Source of the DNA: JAVBNJ01 sp031551625
GTDB lineage: Bacteria > Bacteroidota > Bacteroidia > Bacteroidales > UBA932
Reading direction: 5' to 3'
NCBI GenBank assembly: GCA_031551625.1
Contig: JAVBNJ010000065.1
Location: 1 to 39,203, forward strand
DNA: 39,203 nt
A program made the translations under genes and the position numbers. The first letter of the stretch is position 1. Every line of letters starts with the position of its first letter. The notes under the pieces are model-generated. The model worked only from the letters and a program-made list of their open reading frames with translations. It was not told where the DNA came from and made no database searches. This document shows positions 30,313 to 37,900 of this stretch, piece after piece.

Positions 30313-31095
30313 ATGACCGCTTTATTTACAGACATAATTTTTGGGCCGGTGCGTAGTCGCCGCCTCGGCGTTTCGCTAGGGGTAAACCTGTTGCCTGCCC
30401 ACGGAAAGTTTTGCAACTTCGATTGCATTTATTGCGAATGTGGCTGGAATGCCGACAACCGCGAAGATAAAACATTGCCTTCGCGCGACGAAGTACGCAC
30501 AGCACTTGAACAGCGCTTGCGACTGATGCGGCAACAGCAGCAACTGCCCGATGCCATTACCTTTTCGGGCAACGGTGAGCCTACCATGCACCCGCAATTT
30601 GCCGCAATTATTGACGATACTATTGCCTTGCGCGACAAATATGCCCCTTTTGCCAAAGTGTGCGTACTGAGCAATGCGACCACCTTAGCCAATGATGCTG
30701 TGTTTGCAGCATTGCAGAAAGTGGATAAACCGATTTTGAAAATCGACTCGGCCACAGATAACATGGTGCAATTACTTAACCAACCGCAAGGCAACTATTC
30801 GGTAGCAGAAATTGTGAAACAAATGCAACGTTTCAACGGCGAATTTACGCTGCAAACCATGTTCCTGCGCGGCGCTTGTCTTGGCCAACCGTTTGACAAC
30901 AGCACACCCGCCGAAGTGGACAAGTGGTTGCAAATAGTGCAGCAAACCCGTCCGCGCGAAATTATGATTTACACCATTAACCGCGACACACCCTCGCAGA
31001 CATTGCAAAAACTTACACGCGAAGAACTGGATGCCATTGCTGCACGCATTGCCGGAATCAATACGTGGGGCGCTATGGTGCAGGTGTCGGATTAA
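30313..31095 (+). CDS. Radical SAM protein
   Basis: The 260-residue protein carries the radical SAM cluster motif FCNFDCIYCECG (Cys34, Cys38, Cys41; CxxxCxxC). A GNGEP-like segment, ITFSGNGEPTMHPQF, is typical of this clade and holds SAM. LKIDSATDNM and FLRGACLGQPFDN follow. The N-terminus FGPVRSRRLGVSLGVNLLP is characteristic of the COG0731-like 'radical SAM protein' group with unassigned substrate. A function in tRNA or cofactor modification is only a guess. It stands 60 nt after the amidohydrolase and just upstream of the tRNA-Leu promoter. Confidence 0.85.
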   Translation: MTALFTDIIFGPVRSRRLGVSLGVNLLPAHGKFCNFDCIYCECGWNADNREDKTLPSRDEVRTALEQRLRLMRQQQQLPDAITFSGNGEPTMHPQFAAIIDDTIALRDKYAPFAKVCVLSNATTLANDAVFAALQKVDKPILKIDSATDNMVQLLNQPQGNYSVAEIVKQMQRFNGEFTLQTMFLRGACLGQPFDNSTPAEVDKWLQIVQQTRPREIMIYTINRDTPSQTLQKLTREELDAIAARIAGINTWGAMVQVSD

Positions 31096-31096
31096 A

Positions 31097-31128
31097 TTTG
31101 CATTTTTGCAATAATTTTACTACCTTTG
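31097..31128 (+). promoter_or_regulatory. Promoter of tRNA-Leu
   Basis: TTTG at 31097-31100 and TACCTTTG at 31121-31128 are separated by 20 bp. The tRNA starts 12 nt after the -7 box. The -33 box overlaps the end of the radical SAM gene region. Confidence 0.8.
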
Positions 31129-31140
31129 CACCCCTTTTAT

Positions 31141-31222
31141 GCGGGCATGGCGTAATTGGTAGCCGCGCCAGACTTAGGATCTGGTGCCGTAAGGCGTGGG
31201 GGTTCGAGTCCCTTTGCCCGCA
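31141..31222 (+). tRNA. tRNA-Leu(UAG)
   Basis: The acceptor GCGGGCA pairs with TGCCCGC, discriminator A. The anticodon stem CCAGA/TCTGG holds the loop CTTAGGA with anticodon TAG. A class II variable arm is present, TGCCGTAAGGCG, as expected for leucine. The T-arm has GGTTCGAGTCC. CCA is not encoded. Confidence 0.93.
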
Positions 31223-31245
31223 CAGCACAATAAAAATGAACAAGG

Positions 31246-31264
31246 GGCGGAATTTTTCCGCCTC
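31246..31264. repeat. GGCGGAA hairpin repeat after tRNA-Leu
   Basis: GGCGGAA (31246-31252) and TTCCGCC (31256-31262) form a hairpin ending in CTCT. A near-copy occurs at 77-97. It could help processing or termination after the tRNA, although no T-run follows. Confidence 0.45.
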
Positions 31265-31303
31265 TGACGTTCTAAAACTTAGGGAAATATAAAAACTATA
31301 TAC

Positions 31304-32644
31304 ATGAAAGTAACACAAAAAAACATTGATGACTTGTCGGCTACACTGACTTTGACCATTGAAAAAAGCGATTATGAGCCGCGTGTGAAAAAAAACCTGA
31401 ACGACTATCGCCGAAAGGCCGAAATAAAAGGGTTCCGCACAGGTATGGCCCCGATGAGCTTAGTAGAAAAAATACATGGTAAAAGCGCATTGCTCGACGA
31501 AGTGAACAAACTGATGTCGGAAGGAATCAACAAACACATTACCGATAACCAGCTGAATCTGTTGGGCGAGCCTATTCCCAGCGAAGCGGAGCAAAAACCG
31601 ATTGACTGGGACGGCAAAGGCGATTTTGAATTTGTATTCGAAATCGGGCTGGCGCCGAAAATTGATTTTACGTTGAGCGAAAAAGATAAAGTTCCGTTCT
31701 ATAATATTACAGTAACCGACGAGGATAAAGAGAAGTATAAAGAAAATACCCTGCGCCAGAACGGCAAGTTGACTGACGGCGAAAAATCGGAAGAAGAAGA
31801 CTTTTTGAAAGTAGACCTTGCGCAAGAAGGTATGAAGGTTGAAGATACCTATGTGTCGCTTAAAACCATTGAAACCAAAACACTGAAAAAACCGTTTCTC
31901 GGTAAGAAAGTGGGCGACGAGTTCAGCATCGACGTGAAGAAAACTTTCACGAACGAAACCGACCTGGCCGCTATGCTGAAAGTGAAGAAAGACGAGTTGG
32001 CCAATATTGATCCAAAATTTACGATAACCATCAAGGAAGTGAAGCGCATGGCGCCCGCCGAGTTGAACCAGGAACTCTACGATCGCTTGTTCGGTAAAGA
32101 TACCGTGAAAGACGAGCAAGCATTCATGGAAAAACTCGAAGAAAAAATCCGCGAGGAATATACGCACGAAAGCGACTATCGCTTTACGATTGACGCCTAC
32201 AACGCTTTGTTGAAGAAAGCAAAAATTGAGTTGCCCGAAAAATTCCTGAAAGCATGGTTGCTCTACTCTAACGATGGCAAAGTAGATGCTGAGTTGATTG
32301 AAAAGGAATATCCGGCATTTGCCGATGATTTGCGCCGCCAAATGATTCGTGGATACATCCTGCGCGAACAGAAAATTGAGTTGAAGCATGAAGACTTGCT
32401 CGATCATGCACGCAAGATGGCGCAATACCAGTTCAGCATGTACGGCATCAACAATGCGCCTGAAGAACACTTGACGCATTATGCCAACAGCATTCTGGCC
32501 AACGAAAAAGAATTGAAACGTATCTACGAAAAAGTAGAAAGCGATAAAGTAATTGATTATGTAAAATCCGTGGTGAAACTCGATGAAAAAAAAATCACGA
32601 TGGAGAAGTTATTGAAGATGTATGAAGAGGAGAAAAAGAATTAG
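31304..32644 (+). CDS. tig: Trigger factor
   Basis: The 446-residue ribosome-associated chaperone and peptidyl-prolyl isomerase matches by order and context. The N-terminal ribosome-binding part carries KGFRTGMAPMSLVEKIHG, the usual GFRxGxxP signature with a variation. The middle FKBP-like region is weak (EEDFLKVDLAQEG). The C-terminal helical arms follow, ending KLLKMYEEEKKN. The divergent FKBP region is common in Bacteroidetes. The gene is the first of tig-clpP-clpX. Its stop codon lies in an AATTAGGAATT repeat, like that of recF. No -7 box is evident just upstream; transcription may come from the tRNA-Leu promoter or one I could not see. Confidence 0.92.
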   Translation: MKVTQKNIDDLSATLTLTIEKSDYEPRVKKNLNDYRRKAEIKGFRTGMAPMSLVEKIHGKSALLDEVNKLMSEGINKHITDNQLNLLGEPIPSEAEQKPIDWDGKGDFEFVFEIGLAPKIDFTLSEKDKVPFYNITVTDEDKEKYKENTLRQNGKLTDGEKSEEEDFLKVDLAQEGMKVEDTYVSLKTIETKTLKKPFLGKKVGDEFSIDVKKTFTNETDLAAMLKVKKDELANIDPKFTITIKEVKRMAPAELNQELYDRLFGKDTVKDEQAFMEKLEEKIREEYTHESDYRFTIDAYNALLKKAKIELPEKFLKAWLLYSNDGKVDAELIEKEYPAFADDLRRQMIRGYILREQKIELKHEDLLDHARKMAQYQFSMYGINNAPEEHLTHYANSILANEKELKRIYEKVESDKVIDYVKSVVKLDEKKITMEKLLKMYEEEKKN

Positions 32645-32690
32645 GAATTGTGCTGAAAGCAATCTAATTCTTAATTCGTCATTCCTAATT
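32639..32690. repeat. AATTAGGAAT inverted repeat between tig and clpP
   Basis: AATTAGGAAT at 32639-32648 and ATTCCTAATT at 32681-32690 are perfect reverse complements; the first includes the stop codon of tig. The motif is the same as the one after recF. No T-run follows, so it is not a typical terminator. Confidence 0.5.
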
Positions 32691-32708
32691 ATAGCACAGT
32701 CTAAATTT

Positions 32709-32714
32709 AAGGAG
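32709..32714 (+). promoter_or_regulatory. Shine-Dalgarno-like AAGGAG before clpP
   Basis: AAGGAG ends 8 nt before the clpP ATG at 32723. Such a site is unusual here: the other genes of this window start without one, as is normal in Bacteroidetes. Confidence 0.5.
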
Positions 32715-32722
32715 AAGAAGAT

Positions 32723-33406
32723 ATGATTACGAACGAGTTTAATAAATATGCAACAAAGCACCACGGTATTAGCAGTTTGGCGCTGCACCGCTACAACAGT
32801 GCGGCGGTAAGCGGCGGCTATATTAATCCGACGATTATTGAAGAGCGGCAGTTGAACGTAGCATCAATGGATGTGTTTTCGCGCTTGATGATGGACCGCA
32901 TCATTTTTCTGGGCGTTCCTATCAACGACGATGTGGCGAATATTATCCAGGCGCAGTTGTTGTTCTTAGAATCGACCGATGCGAATAAGGATATACAAAT
33001 GTATATCAACTCACCGGGTGGCTCCGTATATGCCGGCTTGGGCATTTACGATACGATGCAGTTGGTGAACCCGAAAGTGGCTACCATCTGTACAGGCATG
33101 GCCGCTTCTATGGCCGCCATTCTGCTGACGGCAGGCAACAAAGGCCGCCGTTCGATTCTGCCGCACTCGCGCGCTATGATCCATCAACCGATGGGCGGTG
33201 CCGAAGGACAAGCGAGCGACATTGAAATTACAGCCCGCGAAATTGTGAAGTTGAAAAAAGAATTATACGAAATCATTGCCAAGCATACCGAAAAGCCGCT
33301 CGAACAAATTGAGAAAGATGCCGACCGCGACTACTGGATGAATGCGCAGGAAGCATTGGCCTATGGTATGGTGGACGAAATAATGACCAATGTCAACAAA
33401 AAATAA
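32723..33406 (+). CDS. clpP: ATP-dependent Clp protease proteolytic subunit
   Basis: The 227-residue serine peptidase (S14) has its triad readable: Ser129 in GMAASMA, His154 in MIHQPMGG and Asp203 in DRDYWMNAQEA. YINSPGGSVYAGLGIYDTM forms the substrate-binding strand region. The N-terminal 30 residues are longer than in E. coli and form the processed propeptide-like part usual in Bacteroidetes. It is preceded by an AAGGAG site and overlaps clpX by 17 bp, so translation of the two is coupled. It forms the degradation chamber used by ClpX. Confidence 0.96.
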   Translation: MITNEFNKYATKHHGISSLALHRYNSAAVSGGYINPTIIEERQLNVASMDVFSRLMMDRIIFLGVPINDDVANIIQAQLLFLESTDANKDIQMYINSPGGSVYAGLGIYDTMQLVNPKVATICTGMAASMAAILLTAGNKGRRSILPHSRAMIHQPMGGAEGQASDIEITAREIVKLKKELYEIIAKHTEKPLEQIEKDADRDYWMNAQEALAYGMVDEIMTNVNKK

Positions 33407-34631
33407 CAACGGCTCGAAAGCAGCTTGTTGCTCATTCTGCGGGCGAAACGAACGCGAAGCACAAATGCTCATCGGTGGCGACAACGGCGCAATGATTTGT
33501 AATTATTGTGTGGACTCGGCACGCGATATGCTGAAAGAAATGCTGCCTGCTGCGGCTCCCGCATCGAAACAGGTGGACTCGTTGCAGTTGCTGAAACCAC
33601 GCGAAATTAAAGCACACCTCGATGAGTATGTGATAGGGCAGGACGATGCGAAGAAATACCTGTCGGTAGCGGTGTACAATCACTACAAGCGCATTATGCA
33701 AGACCGTAAGAACGAAGTGGAACTCGAGAAATCGAACATCTTGCTCGTTGGTCCTACGGGAACCGGTAAAACATTGCTGGCGCATACTATTGCGCGATTG
33801 TTGCATGTGCCGTTCACTATTGTCGATGCCACAGTACTTACCGAAGCCGGTTATGTGGGCGAAGATGTGGAAAGCGTGCTGACGCGCTTGTTGCAAGCTG
33901 CCGACTACAATGTGGAAGCGGCTGAGAAAGGTATTGTATTTATCGACGAAATAGATAAGATTGCGCGTAAGAGCGACAATCCGTCGATTACCCGCGATGT
34001 GAGCGGCGAGGGCGTGCAACAGGGATTATTGAAACTCCTGGAAGGCTCGGTAGTCAATGTGCCCCCGCAAGGCGGTCGCAAACATCCCGAGCAAAAAATG
34101 ATTCCGGTGAACACAAAAAATATTTTGTTTGTGTGTGGTGGTGCGTTCGAAGGCATTGAGCGGAAGATTGCACAGCGCCTTAACACGCAAGTAGTAGGTT
34201 ACGGTCATGCACAACGCACGGCACATATCGACAAAGATAATTTGTTGCAGTATATTGCCCCTGCTGATTTACGCAAGTATGGGTTGATTCCTGAAATTAT
34301 CGGCCGCTTGCCGGTGATTACCTATTTGAATCCGTTGAACCGTGAGGCTTTGCGCAGTATTCTTACAGATCCGAAAAACGCCATTATCAAACAATACAAG
34401 CATCTGTTCGAGTTAGACGACATTGAGCTGACGTTCGACGACGAGGCGCTTGATTTTATAGTGGACAAGGCAGTGGAGTTCAACCTTGGCGCACGCGGCC
34501 TGCGTTCCATTTGCGAGGCCATTATGATGGATGCCATGTTCGAACTGCCTCCGCATAAATTGCATATCACCAAAGCATACGCTGAAGAAAAATTCCAACG
34601 CAATTCCGGTGACACAGGACGGGTGGCGTAA
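33390..34631 (+). CDS. clpX: ATP-dependent Clp protease ATP-binding subunit ClpX
   Basis: The 413-residue AAA+ unfoldase starts inside the 3' end of clpP. The N-terminal zinc-binding domain has CSFCGRN and CNYC (Cys14, 17, 37, 40). Walker A is GPTGTGKT (121-128), Walker B is IVFIDEIDKI, and the pore loop and sensor regions follow (GYVGEDVE, RDVSGEGVQQGLLKLLEG, IPEIIGRLPVI). The C-terminal helical domain ends with LGARGLRSICEAIMMDAMFELP. Length is normal. It recognises tagged proteins, unfolds them and feeds ClpP. Confidence 0.96.
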   Translation: MSTKNNNGSKAACCSFCGRNEREAQMLIGGDNGAMICNYCVDSARDMLKEMLPAAAPASKQVDSLQLLKPREIKAHLDEYVIGQDDAKKYLSVAVYNHYKRIMQDRKNEVELEKSNILLVGPTGTGKTLLAHTIARLLHVPFTIVDATVLTEAGYVGEDVESVLTRLLQAADYNVEAAEKGIVFIDEIDKIARKSDNPSITRDVSGEGVQQGLLKLLEGSVVNVPPQGGRKHPEQKMIPVNTKNILFVCGGAFEGIERKIAQRLNTQVVGYGHAQRTAHIDKDNLLQYIAPADLRKYGLIPEIIGRLPVITYLNPLNREALRSILTDPKNAIIKQYKHLFELDDIELTFDDEALDFIVDKAVEFNLGARGLRSICEAIMMDAMFELPPHKLHITKAYAEEKFQRNSGDTGRVA

Positions 34632-34939
34632 GGGATTTGTAGAAAATTTAATTGGTAGATGTAAAAATTACTGTTTACATTTGTTCCATTTTTCCCGTTT
34701 AACAGCAAGGTATAGTCGTATTAGTTTTCAGTTGGTTCAAAACCCTCATACATATTCGAACCTATCGCATTGGCCGTGCTTTTGAGCGTTTCCAGATTGG
34801 GAAGACGACACTTATAAGCGTGAGGTTTTCCCGGTCTATAGCAATTGGCTTGTACATATCATTACCCTTTTCTACAAAGAAAAAAAAGCATGAAAGGTTT
34901 TATCCATTCATGCTTCGCGTCTTTATGCTTTCATGCTCT
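34632..34939. other. Intergenic region between clpX and the NRPS gene
   Basis: Apart from the minus-strand terminator at 34878-34914 and some CATGCTTTCATGCTC echoes after it, no gene, promoter or repeat could be identified here. Open frames that cross it look random in composition. Confidence 0.5.
34878..34914 (-). terminator. Terminator of the NRPS gene
   Basis: AGCATGAA (34887-34894) and TTCATGCT (34907-34914) make an 8-bp stem with a 12-nt loop. The A-run at 34879-34887 gives a U-run on the minus strand. It lies 25 nt after the NRPS stop. Confidence 0.8.
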
Positions 34940-37900
34940 TTAAAGATTAAAAAATCCCAACCCGGTCAAGGCATTTATAAACTTGGTCATGTACTCGTCG
35001 GAAATTACCGGCCACTGGAATCCCAAGCGGTACAGTACTTGCGAGGTATAGTCGTTCACATTGCCGAGCAATAAAATTTTCTTGCCGTGTCCCATGTTCT
35101 GATAGGCAATCATGCTCGAAAGGATGCGTGCTTTTTCGGAGTCTTTGGCAGCCTCGTCGGCAGCGCGTTGGAAGTCCTCTTCCTCGGCATATTCAATTGT
35201 TGCTCCGTTTTTGCGCAGCGCATTGATTATGTCGCCCATCAACACATTGTGGTTGTTGTAGGGATGGAACACGCAGCACGCATCAGGCGCTTTCATCAGC
35301 AGCAGGATGGCTTGCGCCGTGCTGTCGATAGGCGTAAGCTCCGACGGTTTGTTCATGAGCGAGTAGGGGAACTTGCCGATTGTTTCCATCGAGCGCAGGC
35401 GGCCCATGAAAGAGTTGGTGGCAAAGTTTATCTGGAACTCGCCGTCGCTATGGCGCGCCGACAGATTACCCACGCGCATGATTTTTCCTTTGACATCGCC
35501 CTTGCCGATGGCTTCGAGCAATGCGCGTTCGGCAAGGAATTTACTACGCACATACTTATTATCAAGAGACTGTCCGTAGTAAATCATTTGTTCGGACATT
35601 TTTGTGTTTTCGTTGGGCACATTGTCGATGGAGTAACCGGCCGTGCTCGAGGTCGAAACCTGCACCAGTCGTGCGCCCGATGCCTTGCAATAATCAATAA
35701 TATTGCACACGCCGCCGTAGTTCACATCTTCGATATCGGTGGTGCTTGAAAAGTGTTTTACCAGCGCGGCGCAATTGATCACGTGGTCTATTTTCGCATT
35801 CTTGATACTGTCTGACGTATATACATTCTTATCGGTAATGTCGCCGGACACAATGATAATGCGCGAGCCGAACAGTTCTTCAGATGTATTTTCGAAATAG
35901 TAGAACAGCATGGATTTGAGACGCGACTCTTCGGTCGGGAAGTTGCCTTTGCGCAGCAAGCAGTACGCTATGCCGGTTTCGTTTTTCAGGAATTCATACA
36001 ACATGTGAATGCCGAGGAATCCGGTAACGCCCGTAATTAGTACATTTCCGATTGGGTTTTGTGGGCCGCTACGGAACGAGTCGAGGTTATTTGCTGCAAG
36101 CAACTCGTCGAGTGGTGCATAGTTGTAGTTGGCCGGATCGTCTTGCACATTGTCGGCGGCAGCATCTTTGGATACAAAAAGCGACGCCAGTTTACGCGGG
36201 GTCGGGAGTACAAACACATCGCCGTAGTTGATGTTCAGCTTGTGATTCACTGCTTCGATAATGATGCGCGTAACGAGCAGCGAGGTGCCGCCGAGGTCGA
36301 AGAAATTATCGGTAGCGCCCACTTTCGGCATATCAAGTATCTTTGCAAAAATATCGCAGAAAATTTGTTCCGTGCCGTTGGCCGCCGCTTCGTATTCGTT
36401 CTCCAACACCAGTGCGGGTTCCGGCAGCGACTTGATGTCGGTTTTTCCGTTCGGCGTAGTCGGCAGTTTTTCCAATTGCGTATACACCGTGGGCACCATG
36501 TATTGTGTGAGGCTGCGTTTCAGGAACTCTTTCAGGTATGGTATCTCGATTTCTTCTGTAGCTGTGAAATAGGTGCAGATGTGCTCTACGCCATTCAGCT
36601 TTTTGATTACTACCACTACCGATTTCATGCAGGGGAATTTGGCAATAGCCGCTTCAATTTCGCCCAGCTCTACACGCAGGCCGCGGATTTTAACCTGGTT
36701 GTCGGTACGCCCGAGAATAATCACTTCGCCGCGCTCGTTCCATTTGGCATAGTCGCCCGATTTGTAGATGCGCACGCCTTTGTAGTCCACAAAACGTTCG
36801 GCGGTCATTTCGGGCAGGTTGTTGTAGCCGTGCGCCACGCCATAGCCGCCGATGTAAAGCTCGCCTACTACGCCTTGCGGCAGTTCGTTTCCGTCGCCAT
36901 CGACAATAAAGCTACTGTAGTTCGTAAGCGGGCGGCCAACGGTAATCGCGGTTTCGTAGCTCAGTTCCGCGGCATGCGAAAGAATCGTTATTTCCGTGGG
37001 GCCATAGCCATTTATGATTTTTGCGTTCGTTACCTTTTTCACTTTTTCGTGCAGTGTGGTGCTGTACTTTTCACCCGCTACCATCAATACTTTGCATTTC
37101 GCTAATGCTTCGCAGAAGGCCGGGAATTCGAGCAATTGTGCTAACCGCGACGGGGTCGACCCGTAATAGTCGGTGTGTTGTTCTTCCATCAATTGGGCTA
37201 GCACTGCGGGATTATGCGTGGCATTGTCGTTGGCAAATACCAGTGTTTTTCCGTTGCACAGCGGTACGAAAATTTCGTGTACCGACACGTCGAACGCCAC
37301 GGTAGTCATGCAAAGGAAAATGTCGCCATTTTCAACCATCGTGTAGGCATGTACATTGTCTTTATGCGGATTTACATAGTTGGCAAGGCCCTTGTGGTGC
37401 AGCAGTACGCCTTTTGGTTTGCCGGTAGAGCCCGATGTATAAATGTTGTATGACAAATCGTCGGGGCTTACTTTTATATCGGGGTTCGTTTTGTTGGTTC
37501 CTTGCAGCAATACTTCTACATCCACCGCTTTGCCTTTTTCAAAGTCGGCTACGCGGTCGGCAGTGGTGATGATGAACCCTGCGCCGCTGTCGTCGAGTAC
37601 GTGGTTGATGCGTTCCACCGGGTATTCAGGGTCGCAGGGGATATAGGCCGAACCGGTTTTCAGAATACCCAGAATCGAAATAATGGCGCGGCTTGTACGT
37701 GGCAACAGTATTACCACTTTGCTTTGTGGTTCGATGCCGCGTTCAATCAATGAGTGCGCCAACCTATTTGCCTGCTCGTTCAACGCAGCGTAGGTCAATG
37801 TCTGATCTTCGGCTACCAGTGCGGTTTTCGACGGATATAGCGCTGCTTGCTTTTCGAAAATACGGTGCACAATCAGTTCGTCCAATTCGCAGGTCGCTAC

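Noticed and set aside
31460..32479. Long open frame on the minus strand opposite tig (339 codons)
   Set aside because: It is fully antisense to a clear trigger factor gene, has a Phe/His/Gln-rich composition typical of reverse-strand frames, and shows no family motif.
36059..37105. 348-codon open frame on the plus strand opposite the NRPS
   Set aside because: It lies inside the adenylation and thiolation region in antisense; composition is that of a shadow frame and no domain is visible.
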